Assembly: GCA_036985755.1 (NCBI GenBank)
Contig: BTQG01000063.1
Span: 1-14,143 of the forward strand
DNA: 14,143 nucleotides
DNA from: JACZST01 sp036985755
GTDB taxonomy: Bacteria; Actinomycetota; Acidimicrobiia; Spongiisociales; UBA5794
Direction: 5' to 3'
Both the position numbers and the translations under genes were made by a program. The notes beneath the pieces were generated by a model. That model was not told the origin of the DNA. It worked only from the letters and a program-made list of their open reading frames with translations, and did not search any database. Every line of letters starts with the position of its first letter. Within the stretch, counting starts at the first letter, position 1. This document shows, one piece after another, positions 5,277 to 12,847 of the stretch.

Positions 5277-7988
5277 CTACCTCGTCCACGGGTCAGCTAC
5301 GTCGGGGTCGATGTCGTAGCGGGCGATGGCGTCGGTGACCATGCTCGAGTCGACACGTCCCTCGTGTGCCAGCGCCGACAGCGTCGCTACCACCACATGA
5401 GCGGTGTTGGTCTCGAAGAATCCACGCAGCGCCTCGCGCGTATCACTCCGCCCGTAGCCGTCGGTGCCCAGCGAGGTGAAGGACTGGGGGATCCAGCGGG
5501 CGATCTGGTCGGGCACGATGCGCATGTAGTCGGTGACCGCGACCACGACCCCCGGGGCATTGCCCAGCAGCCTGGTGACCACCGGTACCCGCGGCGACTC
5601 GTCGGGATGGAGGCGGTTCCACCGCTCCGCGGACAGAGCCTCCTCGCGTACCTTCTTGTACGAGGTAGCGCTCCACAGCTCGGCTCCGACCCCGTAGTGC
5701 TGGGCGAGATCCGTTTGTGCCTCACGGGCGGCGGAGTGCGACGGTCCGGAGAACAGGATGGTCGCCCCGTGCGCCATGCCCGCGGGGGCTTCCGCCCACC
5801 GGTACAAGCCGCTGATGATGCCGGCTTCGGTGCCCTTCGGCTTCGGGGGCTGCGGATAGTTCTCGTTGTACAGGGTGAGGTAGTAGAAGATGTCCTCTTC
5901 GTTGACGTACATCCGGTGCAGCCCGTCCTCGATGATCGTTGCAAGCTCGTAGGCAAAAGCGGGGTCGTAGGCCTGGCACACCGGTACCACCGAGGCGAGC
6001 ACGTGGCTGTGCCCATCCTGGTGTTGGAGGCCCTCACCCAGCATGGTGGTGCGCCCCGCGGTGCCGCCCAACAGGAAGCCGCGAGCCCGTGAGTCCGATG
6101 CGCCCCAGATGAGGTCGCCGACGCGCTGAAACCCGAACATGGAGTAGAAGGTGTAAAACGGCACCATCGGCACCCCGCGGGTGGCATAGGAGGTGGCAGC
6201 GGCGATCCAACTCGCCGTCGCCCCGGCCTCGGTGATGCCCTGCTCGAGCAGCTGACCATCGGTCGACTCCTTGTAGGAGAGGATCATCTCGTGGTCCACC
6301 GGCTCGTAGAGCTGACCCTCGGAGGCATAGATCCCCAGCTCCTTGAACAGCGCATCCATGCCGAAGGTGCGACCTTCGTCGGGGATGATCGGCACCACCC
6401 GCTGGCCGAATCTTTCGTCGCGCGACAGCGCTCTCAGCAGCCGGGTGAAGGCACCGGTGGTCGACACCGCGTTCGTTCCCGATCCCTCTTCGAATTCGAC
6501 GAAGGCATCGTGGGACGGCATCTCAATCGGGGTGCGAATCTCGAGGGTGCGGCTGGGCAGAGGACCGTTCAGCGCGTTGCGACGACGAAGCAAGTACTCG
6601 TGCTCGGGAGCGTCGAGTGGAGGCCGGTAGTAGGGAGGGTCGTCGCCTTCCAGGGCCTCGTCGCTGATCTCGTCCTCGAGATGCAACCGGTCACGCAAAG
6701 CCCGGAGCTGTTCGGCGGTCAGCTTCTTGATCGAATGGGTGGCGTTTTTTCCTGCCACGTCGGGGCCAAGCGTCCAGCCCTTGATCGTCTTAGCGAGGAT
6801 GACCGTGGGGGCGCCGGTCAGTCCGGTGGCGGCGTGATAGGCGGCGTACACCTTGCGGTAGTCGAGACCGCCTCGGCGCAGGCTCCAGATCTCGTCGTCG
6901 GTCATGTGTTCGACGAGCGCCTGGAGGCGGGGGTCGGGGCCGAAGAAGTGCTCGCGGACATACGCCCCGGACTCGGCTTTGTAGCGCTGGTACTCGCCGT
7001 CGACCGTCGCGTTCATTTTGTTGACCAGCACGCCATCGACATCGCGAGCCAGAATTGGGTCCCAGTTCGATCCCCAGATCACCTTGATGGCATTCCAGCC
7101 GGCACCGCGGAACATCGCCTCGAGCTCCTGGATGATCTTTCCGTTGCCGCGTACCGGTCCATCGAGGCGTTGCAGATTGCAATTGATCACCCAGGTGAGG
7201 TTGTCCAGGTGCTCCCTACCGGCGAGCGAGATCGATCCCAGCGTCTCCGGTTCGTCGGTTTCGCCGTCACCGAGGAAACACCACACCCGTGACGCGCTGG
7301 TGTCATCGAGCCCCCGGTTGTGCAGGTACCGGAGAAACTGGGCGTGATAGATCGAGTTGATGGGTCCCAGGCCCATCGACACCGTCGGGTACTCCCAGAA
7401 ATCGGGCATGAGCCTCGGGTGCGGGTAGCTGGAGAGCCCACCACCGATCTCACGGCGGAACCGGTCGAGGTCGTGCTCTTCGAGTCGATGCTCCAGGAAG
7501 GCGCGTGCATAGATGCCGGGGGAGGCATGGCCCTGGATGTAGACGTGATCACCGGGAGTGCCGTCTGCGGTGCCCCGGAAGAAGTGGTTGAACCCGACCT
7601 CGTACAGGGTCGCCGACGAAGCGAACGTCGACAGGTGCCCTCCGATACCGTCGGCGGCCCGGTTGGCCCGGATGACCATGACCGCAGCGTTCCACCGGAT
7701 GAAGCGGCGGATGCGCTGCTCGAGGTGCTCGTCTCCAGGAATCGGCGCCTCGGCAACCGGCGGGATGGTGTTGACATAGGGCGTCGACACCGAGCCCGGT
7801 ACGCCCACATTGTTGTCGCGAGCTCGCTCGACGAGGCGCGCCATCAGGTAGCGGGCGCGGGACCTTCCATCGACGGCGATGACCGAGTCCAGTGCATCCA
7901 ACCACTCCTCTGTCTCATCGGGGTCGGCGTCGGCGAGTTGGTGGGTGAGGCCGTCGATGTGAATGGCACGGTCCACGGGTTCCTTCAT
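5277..7988 (-). CDS. aceE: Pyruvate dehydrogenase E1 component, homodimeric type
   Basis: The 903-residue enzyme decarboxylates pyruvate with thiamine diphosphate and passes the acetyl group to the E2 lipoyl domain, feeding the TCA cycle. It has the full length and order of single-chain E1: an N-terminal segment (residues 1-80), the ThDP-binding domain with GDG (240-242) ending about 30 residues later in INCN (Asn269, Asn271), then transketolase-like central and C-terminal domains. Recognisable stretches include WNAAVMVIRAN, HVYIQGHASPGIYARAFLEH, GLGPINSIYHAQF, LGDGETDEPETLG, YTFYSMFGFQRVGDL and the C-terminal SLGTDGYGRSD. The start ATG at 7988 is chosen because conserved sequence begins just after it; the frame stays open much further upstream, but only opposite the SulP gene. 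There is no Shine-Dalgarno, but TACCCT (8001-7996) lies seven bases upstream, suggesting a leaderless message. E2 and E3 genes are not in view, as is usual in actinobacteria where aceE stands alone. Confidence 0.96.
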   Translation of the reverse strand: MKEPVDRAIHIDGLTHQLADADPDETEEWLDALDSVIAVDGRSRARYLMARLVERARDNNVGVPGSVSTPYVNTIPPVAEAPIPGDEHLEQRIRRFIRWNAAVMVIRANRAADGIGGHLSTFASSATLYEVGFNHFFRGTADGTPGDHVYIQGHASPGIYARAFLEHRLEEHDLDRFRREIGGGLSSYPHPRLMPDFWEYPTVSMGLGPINSIYHAQFLRYLHNRGLDDTSASRVWCFLGDGETDEPETLGSISLAGREHLDNLTWVINCNLQRLDGPVRGNGKIIQELEAMFRGAGWNAIKVIWGSNWDPILARDVDGVLVNKMNATVDGEYQRYKAESGAYVREHFFGPDPRLQALVEHMTDDEIWSLRRGGLDYRKVYAAYHAATGLTGAPTVILAKTIKGWTLGPDVAGKNATHSIKKLTAEQLRALRDRLHLEDEISDEALEGDDPPYYRPPLDAPEHEYLLRRRNALNGPLPSRTLEIRTPIEMPSHDAFVEFEEGSGTNAVSTTGAFTRLLRALSRDERFGQRVVPIIPDEGRTFGMDALFKELGIYASEGQLYEPVDHEMILSYKESTDGQLLEQGITEAGATASWIAAATSYATRGVPMVPFYTFYSMFGFQRVGDLIWGASDSRARGFLLGGTAGRTTMLGEGLQHQDGHSHVLASVVPVCQAYDPAFAYELATIIEDGLHRMYVNEEDIFYYLTLYNENYPQPPKPKGTEAGIISGLYRWAEAPAGMAHGATILFSGPSHSAAREAQTDLAQHYGVGAELWSATSYKKVREEALSAERWNRLHPDESPRVPVVTRLLGNAPGVVVAVTDYMRIVPDQIARWIPQSFTSLGTDGYGRSDTREALRGFFETNTAHVVVATLSALAHEGRVDSSMVTDAIARYDIDPDVADPWTR

Positions 7989-7995
7989 GAGCCCG

Positions 7996-8001
7996 AGGGT
8001 A
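7996..8001 (-). promoter_or_regulatory. Leaderless-type -10 box (TACCCT) of aceE
   Basis: On the minus strand TACCCT fits TANNNT, with seven bases between it and the ATG at 7988. With no ribosome binding site present, transcription starting at the ATG is the simplest reading. The -35 region is not recognisable. Confidence 0.5.
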
Positions 8002-8063
8002 CCGAGCCGTGCGTCGCTCGGCGGCGTTGCCCGCGGGCCACCCGCAGCCACGAAGCCCTGCAG

Positions 8064-8093
8064 TTGGTACACCCTCCGCGGATTGGGTAGCTT
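8064..8093 (+). promoter_or_regulatory. Possible promoter of the SulP transporter gene
   Basis: TTGGTA (8064-8069) and TAGCTT (8088-8093) are separated by 18 bases and fit the -35 TTGNNN and -10 TANNNT patterns. A transcript would start near 8100, before the GTG at 8128. This lies in the roughly 140-base divergent gap with aceE. Confidence 0.4.
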
Positions 8094-8127
8094 GTTGCGG
8101 CACGAGTCGCCGACCCCGGACCTTGAC

Positions 8128-9813
8128 GTGGACAGATTCCGCTCGATACTCAAACGCGACACGCTCAAGGACGACGCCGTTGCCGGGCTCGTCCTCGGGG
8201 TGGAGAGTGTCCCAGACGGCCTCGCCGGTGGTTTGCTCGCTGCGGTCAACCCGGTGTTCGGGCTGTACGGGTACATGGTGGGAACCTTCGCCGGAGGGCT
8301 GTCCACCAGTTCGGCGTTCATGGCGGTCCAGGCCACGGGTGCGATGGCGATCATCGTCGCCGACGTCGGAGCGGTCCACAACAGCGAGGATCCCGAACGG
8401 GCATTGTGGACCCTCGCTTTCCTCACCGGAATCGTCATGCTCGTCGCCGGACTGCTGAAGCTCGGCTCGACGCTGCGTTTCGTGTCCAATGCGGTGATGG
8501 TGGGCTTCATCAATGCGGTCGGGATCAACATCATCCTGGGGCAGCTGGAGAACTTCACCGGGTACGCCGGCCAGGGGGCGAACCGGGTGGCTCGAGCCTT
8601 CGACACCCTGTTGACCCTGTTCGAGCTCCACTTTCCGACGGTCATCGTCGGGGTGGCGACCATCGTGCTCATCATTGTGCTGGAACGAACCCGGCTGGGC
8701 CCGTTGGGCATGGTCGTCGCCGTCATCGCCGGTTCGGCCATCGCTTTTGCCTTCAACGCAGTCGGCTCTGCGGCCGCAAACGACATTGCGGTGCTCAACG
8801 ACATTGCGGAGATCCCACGGGCACTGCCCCTTCCCAAGTTGCCCCTGTTCGGGATCATCCCTTCACTGGTCGTCCCCGCCTTGTCCCTGGCCTTCGTCGG
8901 GCTGGTGCAAGGGGCGGGGATCTCAGCCAACTTCCCCAACCCGGACGGAACCTATCCGGACGCCTCGCGAGATTTCTCCGGTCAGGGCATCGCCAACATC
9001 GCCTCCGGCGTCTTCCAGGGAATGCCGGTCGGCGGTTCGATGTCGGCGTCATCGCTGAACAAGTCGGCGGGCGCCAAGTCCCGGATGTCACTCCTGATCG
9101 CCGCCGCGGTGATGGCGGTGGTGATCCTGGTGTTCGGCAACCTCGTTAGTTATATCGCCATGCCCGCGCTAGCCGGGCTGTTGATGATCGTCGGCTACCG
9201 CACCGTCAAGCCGGACGACATCACCGCGGTGTGGAAGACCGGCAAGGTGCAGGCAACCGTGATGACGGTCACCTTCGTGCTCACCATGTTCATCGCCCTG
9301 CAGTGGGCGGTAATGGTCGGAGTCGGGATCTCTCTGATCCTCTTCGTGATCACGCAATCCAACCGGGTCATGGTCAAGCGGCGGATCATGGAGGAATCCG
9401 GGGTCTTCGTGGAGGTCGATCCCCCCGATGTCGTTCCAGCAAACGAAGTCGTGATCCTCCAACCGTATGGCAGCCTGTTCTTCGCCTCTGCCCCGGTTTT
9501 CGAAGAAGAGCTACCCACGGTGACGGCGGAATCGCAGAACTCGGTGGTGATCCTCAGGCTGCGGGGACGCAGCGACCTCGGCTCCACATTCATGGACGTG
9601 CTCGCCCGGTATGCCCACGATCTCGACGTTGTGGGCAGCAAGCTCGTGCTTGTATCGGCCGACGAGAACCTGCTCGAGCAATTCGAGGTCAGTGGCGTGA
9701 CCGATGCCGTAGGCGAAGGCAACATCTACGGTACCGACGAGCGGGTAGGGGCGACGGTCAGACAGGCCCACCAGGACGCAACCGACTGGATCGAGGGCAA
9801 CCGATCCGACTGA
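8128..9813 (+). CDS. SulP-family anion transporter with STAS domain
   Basis: A 561-residue inner-membrane carrier of the SulP (SLC26-like) family, which moves sulfate, bicarbonate or other anions. The N-terminal two thirds (about residues 20-425) is a multi-span transport domain with family-typical segments: DDAVAGLVLGVESVPDGLAGG, the VSNAVMVGFINAVGINIILGQ region, and GMPVGGSMSASSLNKSAGAKS (from residue 298), which matches the conserved 'G.P..GS.S.S..N..AGA.S' loop. Residues 440-545 form the cytoplasmic STAS domain (EVVILQPYGSLFFASAPVF...VVILRLRGRSDLGSTF...LVLVSADENLLEQFE). The substrate cannot be read from sequence. The start is uncertain: GTG 8128 fits the predicted promoter but has a weak ribosome binding site; TTG at 8092 or 8095 is possible, and the frame is open to 7963, which would overlap aceE. 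The gene ends two bases from the convergent coiled-coil gene. Confidence 0.9.
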   Translation: MDRFRSILKRDTLKDDAVAGLVLGVESVPDGLAGGLLAAVNPVFGLYGYMVGTFAGGLSTSSAFMAVQATGAMAIIVADVGAVHNSEDPERALWTLAFLTGIVMLVAGLLKLGSTLRFVSNAVMVGFINAVGINIILGQLENFTGYAGQGANRVARAFDTLLTLFELHFPTVIVGVATIVLIIVLERTRLGPLGMVVAVIAGSAIAFAFNAVGSAAANDIAVLNDIAEIPRALPLPKLPLFGIIPSLVVPALSLAFVGLVQGAGISANFPNPDGTYPDASRDFSGQGIANIASGVFQGMPVGGSMSASSLNKSAGAKSRMSLLIAAAVMAVVILVFGNLVSYIAMPALAGLLMIVGYRTVKPDDITAVWKTGKVQATVMTVTFVLTMFIALQWAVMVGVGISLILFVITQSNRVMVKRRIMEESGVFVEVDPPDVVPANEVVILQPYGSLFFASAPVFEEELPTVTAESQNSVVILRLRGRSDLGSTFMDVLARYAHDLDVVGSKLVLVSADENLLEQFEVSGVTDAVGEGNIYGTDERVGATVRQAHQDATDWIEGNRSD

Positions 9814-9818
9814 GCTCA
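9811..9818. other. Palindrome TGAGCTCA holding the stop codons of two convergent genes
   Basis: The plus-strand TGA (9811-9813) of the SulP gene and the minus-strand TGA (9818-9816) of the coiled-coil gene are the two ends of one 8-base palindrome, with only two bases between the genes. There is no room for a terminator here, so transcripts from each side must run into the other gene. Confidence 0.8.
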
Positions 9819-10286
9819 GGTAACGATGGTGAGCAGGGTGGCGAAGATGGCCGTCAATGCGGTCATCCCTCCCACCATGGTGATGGTGTAGGTTTTCAGC
9901 TGATCCCTGATCACGTCGTGGAGCCCGTACATGCGGTCGTCGATGGTTCCGAAGCGACCGTCCAAGCGGTCCATCCGTGTTTCCATGCCCGCCATCCGCT
10001 GGTCGACGTGCTCGAGGCGCAAGTCGACGTGTTCGAGGCGCAAGTCGACGTGTTCGAGGCGCTGGTCGACTTGTTCGAACCGATGGTCGACTCGATCGAA
10101 CCGCGCAACGAGGAACTCCTCGAGGCGATCGAAACGCGCATCGAGAACGGCGATGTCCGATTTGGTGGCCATCTCGGTCCCGGGCTCGGCGGGCAGGTGG
10201 GTCATCAGCGTCTCGGCGTGCTCGCTGCCAAGTAACTCCTGGAGCCGAGTGTACAGGGCGCGGGTATCTGGGTCGGGTGCAGTCAT
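9816..10286 (-). CDS. Coiled-coil protein with C-terminal membrane anchor
   Basis: A 156-residue hypothetical protein. After a short N-terminal part (MTAPDPDTRALYTRLQELLG) comes a long coiled coil from about residue 45 to 125 built of heptads such as RLEHVDL repeated almost exactly, then a C-terminal hydrophobic segment (TITMVGGMTALTAIFATLLTIV) that should anchor it as a tail-anchored membrane protein. The closest look-alikes I know are small actinobacterial 'MATKSDI..' coiled-coil proteins of unknown function; I make no functional claim. The start ATG at 10286 has GGGGGAG six bases upstream; the open frame continues to 10391 but that extension overlaps the ABC transporter's coding end. It lies 64 bases behind the ABC exporter gene on the same strand, so co-transcription is likely. 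Confidence 0.75.
   Translation of the reverse strand: MTAPDPDTRALYTRLQELLGSEHAETLMTHLPAEPGTEMATKSDIAVLDARFDRLEEFLVARFDRVDHRFEQVDQRLEHVDLRLEHVDLRLEHVDQRMAGMETRMDRLDGRFGTIDDRMYGLHDVIRDQLKTYTITMVGGMTALTAIFATLLTIVT
10002..10106. repeat. 21-bp tandem repeat, five units, inside the coiled-coil gene
   Basis: Five units of 21 bases each begin with GTCGAC, at 10002, 10023, 10044, 10065 and 10086. The first three are nearly identical (GTCGACGTGCTCGAGGCGCA and close variants) and the last two are diverged. Each unit encodes one heptad (RLEHVDL/Q-type) on the minus strand, so gain or loss of units changes coiled-coil length by one heptad without a frameshift. Confidence 0.85.
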
Positions 10287-10304
10287 GGGTAGCTCCCCCT
10301 TGTC

Positions 10305-10333
10305 CATGACATCATGAAGCCTGTCTGTGACAG
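10305..10333 (-). promoter_or_regulatory. Small inverted repeats between the ABC exporter and coiled-coil genes
   Basis: CATGA (10305-10309) and TCATG (10312-10316) flank two bases; CTGTC (10321-10325) and GACAG (10329-10333) flank TGT. Both lie in the 64-base gap. Neither has a T-tract, so they are weak candidates for an attenuator, processing site or operator. Confidence 0.25.
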
Positions 10334-10350
10334 ATCCGCTGGCGGTCGGC

Positions 10351-12276
10351 TCAATCGGCTTCGGCGGCAGCAGCGATGGGTGAGTCGGCAAACTGTGTCT
10401 CGTATAGCCCGGCGTACAGGCCGCCCCTGGCGCGTAGCTCTTCGTGGGTGCCGGATTCGACGACCTCGCCGTGCTCGATCACGAAAATCTCGTCTGCGGC
10501 GAGGATGGTCGACAGGCGATGGGCGATCACCAGCGAGGTGCGACCCTCCATCACCCGTTTCAGCGCCTCCTGGATCAGCGCCTCGTTGGCGGCGTCGAGG
10601 TGTGACGTCGCTTCGTCCAGGATCAGGATGCGCGGGTCCTTGAGCAATACCCTGGCGATGGCGACTCGCTGCTTCTCCCCGCCGGACAACCGGTAACCCC
10701 GCTCGCCGACCCTGGTGTCGTATCCCAGTGGCAAAGCCATGATGAAATCGTCGATATTGGCGATCCTGGCGGCTTCCCGGATCTGCTCATCGGCGGCCTC
10801 CGGTTTGGCGTACCGGATGTTGTTGGCGATCGTATCGTGAAACAGGTAGGGCTCCTGCGTGACCACGCCGACCGCGGTGGCGACGGTGTCGAAGGACAAA
10901 CTGCGCACGTCGTGCCCGTCGATGCTCACCGTGCCTTCCGAGGCGTCGTAGAGGCGGGGGACCAGGTAGGTCGTCGTGGTCTTGCCCGCACCGGAGGGTC
11001 CCACCAGCGCCACGAGTTGGCCCGGTTCTGCAACGAGGTTGACGCCCTTGAGGGTCCACCCGTCGCTCGACATCCGGGAATCCGGATCGTCGACCTCGGT
11101 CACCCCTCGCCACCCGTACCGCTTGACCGCCTCCAGGCCGTGGGACGAGTCGCCGTATCTGAACCAGACGTCGGAGAGCTCGACCTTTCCATCGACCCGG
11201 TCCAGGGTGACCGGCTCGGCGGACTCCTGGATGTCGTGAGGGAGATCGATCACCTCGAAGACGCGCTCGAACGAGACGAGGGCGGTTTCGAACTCGACCC
11301 TGGCGTTCGACAATCCGGAGAGCAGTCCGTAGAGCTGGCCAAGATAGGCGCTGAGGGCCACGATCGTGCCGATGGTGATGATGTCGTTGATCACCATCAC
11401 CGAACCCACCCAGAACACGGCGGCGGTGCCAAGCGCCGACACGATCCCGATGCCGACGAAGAACCAGCGTCCGATCATGGCACGGCGGACGCCAAGGTCG
11501 CGAACCGTGCTCGCATGGCCGGAGAATCGGCCACGCTCGGAGTCGTCTCTGCCGAAGAGCTTGACCAGCATCGATCCGGAGACGCTGAGTGTTTCCTGCA
11601 TGTGGGCATTCATCGCAGCGCTGGCGTCCATCTGGTTGCGTGCCACCTCGCCGAGCAGCTTGCCCACCCGCCGCGCCAGGAAGATGAAGAGGGGGAGCAT
11701 GGCGACGGCGAGCAGGGTGAGGCGCCATTCCAGTCCGAACATCACCACCAGCACGGTCGCTGCTCCCAGTATGTTGGCTGCCAGGGAAACGAAGGTACCG
11801 GTGACCGCCTGTTGGGCACCGACGACGTCGTTGTTGAGCCGCGACATCAGCTCGCCGGTCTTGGTGTTGGTGAAGAAACCGAGAGACATGCCCTGGAGGT
11901 GGTTGTACAGCTGCCGGCGCAAGTCGAAGATGACACCCTCACCCATGCCGGCAGTGGCGCGGCGCTGCACCACACCCACGATTCCGTTGATCAACGGCAC
12001 CGCAATCATTCCCAAGCCGAGCACGGTCACCAGCGTCAGGTCCTTCTCGGGGATGGCGGTGTCGATCAGCCCCTTCATCAGCAGTGGCGGCACCACGGTG
12101 AGCACGCTGATGACGATGATCGTGATGAGGACGATCACCATCTCGAGCTTGTAGTTGGAGGCGTAGGACAGGACCCGCTTGAGGGTTGCCCGATCGATGT
12201 TGGGTCGCGGCTGATTCTCGTCGAACTTGATGTACGAGCCCCAGCCCATGTGGTGCATGGGGCGGAAGGTAGCCAC
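10351..12276 (-). CDS. ABC exporter half-transporter (fused membrane and ATPase domains)
   Basis: A 641-residue MsbA/MDR-type half-transporter that should act as a homodimer or with an unlinked partner. Residues about 30-330 form the six-helix membrane domain (KLEMVIVLITIIVISVLTVVPPLLMKGLID opening, then TGELMSRLNNDV and GMGEGVIFDLRRQLYNHL coupling regions). The nucleotide-binding domain has Walker A GPSGAGKTT (426-434), Q-loop VVTQEPYLF, signature LSGGE (530-534), Walker B ILILDEATS (Asp554, Glu555) and switch His in IAHRLST. Unusually, about 25 extra residues (about 380-405, GLEAVKRYGWRGVTEV..) lie between the first NBD strand and the strand leading to Walker A. The start is GTG 12276; there is no ribosome binding site, but TACCTG lies six bases upstream, so leaderless initiation is possible; ATG 12258 is an alternative. 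The gene follows the rhodanese gene by 37 bases. The substrate is unknown; lipid or drug export is typical for the family. Confidence 0.94.
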   Translation of the reverse strand: MATFRPMHHMGWGSYIKFDENQPRPNIDRATLKRVLSYASNYKLEMVIVLITIIVISVLTVVPPLLMKGLIDTAIPEKDLTLVTVLGLGMIAVPLINGIVGVVQRRATAGMGEGVIFDLRRQLYNHLQGMSLGFFTNTKTGELMSRLNNDVVGAQQAVTGTFVSLAANILGAATVLVVMFGLEWRLTLLAVAMLPLFIFLARRVGKLLGEVARNQMDASAAMNAHMQETLSVSGSMLVKLFGRDDSERGRFSGHASTVRDLGVRRAMIGRWFFVGIGIVSALGTAAVFWVGSVMVINDIITIGTIVALSAYLGQLYGLLSGLSNARVEFETALVSFERVFEVIDLPHDIQESAEPVTLDRVDGKVELSDVWFRYGDSSHGLEAVKRYGWRGVTEVDDPDSRMSSDGWTLKGVNLVAEPGQLVALVGPSGAGKTTTTYLVPRLYDASEGTVSIDGHDVRSLSFDTVATAVGVVTQEPYLFHDTIANNIRYAKPEAADEQIREAARIANIDDFIMALPLGYDTRVGERGYRLSGGEKQRVAIARVLLKDPRILILDEATSHLDAANEALIQEALKRVMEGRTSLVIAHRLSTILAADEIFVIEHGEVVESGTHEELRARGGLYAGLYETQFADSPIAAAAEAD

Positions 12277-12313
12277 CGCCCGCAGGTACGGCGGCGAGGG
12301 CGTCCTTCCCGAC

Positions 12314-12685
12314 CTATCCCCCCTCGTCCTCCAGGCCGATCATGGCGCGGTATCCACCGATGAGGTCGGTGGCCCCGTGCAGTCCAAGCCGCTGCAGGGT
12401 GGCAGCGGCCAGGCTCGACTGGTAGCCGTCTGTGCACACGACGATCACCCGTTCCTGGGGCGCCACGTCGACGATCCGGTCCTTGCTGGACGGCGCCAAG
12501 CGCCATTCCAGGACGTTGCGGTCGATGACGATCGCCCCCTCGAGTTCGCCGTCTCGTTGGCGCTCCTCGATGGGACGGACGTCGACCAGCATGGCACCGG
12601 CGGCAACCTCATCACCCAGGTCCTCGGCGCGGACGCGATCGAGTTTCGCCCTTGCCTTTGCCAGCAGTTCATCGATGGTGGGCAT
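12314..12685 (-). CDS. Rhodanese-like (sulfurtransferase) domain protein
   Basis: A 123-residue single rhodanese domain, cytoplasmic as no signal is visible. It shows the family order: an N-terminal helix (MPTIDELLAKARAKLDRVRA), AMLVDVRPIEERQRDGELEGAIVIDRNVLEWRL, then the active-site loop VVCTDGYQSSLAAATLQRLG with Cys84, and the closing GGYRAMI. The loop CTDGYQS differs from the common CRxGxR form, so classic thiosulfate sulfurtransferase activity is uncertain; many such proteins carry persulfide to partners. The start ATG at 12685 fits the family length; the frame stays open upstream to 13207 but only opposite the deaminase gene. The ribosome binding site is weak (AGCGAG). It is first in a possible minus-strand transcript with the ABC exporter and the coiled-coil gene. 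Confidence 0.88.
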   Translation of the reverse strand: MPTIDELLAKARAKLDRVRAEDLGDEVAAGAMLVDVRPIEERQRDGELEGAIVIDRNVLEWRLAPSSKDRIVDVAPQERVIVVCTDGYQSSLAAATLQRLGLHGATDLIGGYRAMIGLEDEGG

Positions 12686-12847
12686 CTCGCTCGCTTCGCT
12701 CGCTCGAGTCGTCGGTTGTCGGTCGTCAGTAAAGCCCATCGCTGGTGACAAGTACCAAGTCGAGCCGCCGTTTGGATCCTGTCTGGGAACAAGGATCTGG
12801 GCACTGGTTTCTGCACCCGGGCACCGGTCGCGTGGCACAATCCTGCC
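12686..12847. other. Divergent intergenic region, rhodanese / deaminase
   Basis: No gene. It contains a 20-base mirror repeat (12686-12705, reading the same backwards on one strand) directly before the rhodanese start, short GTCGTCGG-like near-repeats (12709-12730), and the -10-like CACAAT (12836-12841) six bases before the deaminase ATG. Confidence 0.5.
12836..12841 (+). promoter_or_regulatory. Leaderless-type -10 box (CACAAT) of the deaminase gene
   Basis: CACAAT resembles TATAAT at four of six positions and ends six bases before the ATG at 12848. No Shine-Dalgarno precedes that ATG, so transcription beginning at the start codon is the likely mode. The -35 is not clear. Confidence 0.4.

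Noticed and set aside
7989..8939. N-terminal extension of aceE by about 317 codons
   Set aside because: The frame is open, but the extension is low-complexity Ser/Thr/Pro/Ala sequence lying opposite the SulP transporter gene. Conserved AceE sequence starts just after 7988.
10002..10106. CRISPR-like array
   Set aside because: Adjacent 21-base units without spacers, in frame with a coiled-coil protein; a coding tandem repeat.
10837..12363. Long open frame on the plus strand (508 codons) opposite the ABC exporter
   Set aside because: His/Asp/Gln-rich shadow with no family features; the minus strand has all ABC motifs.
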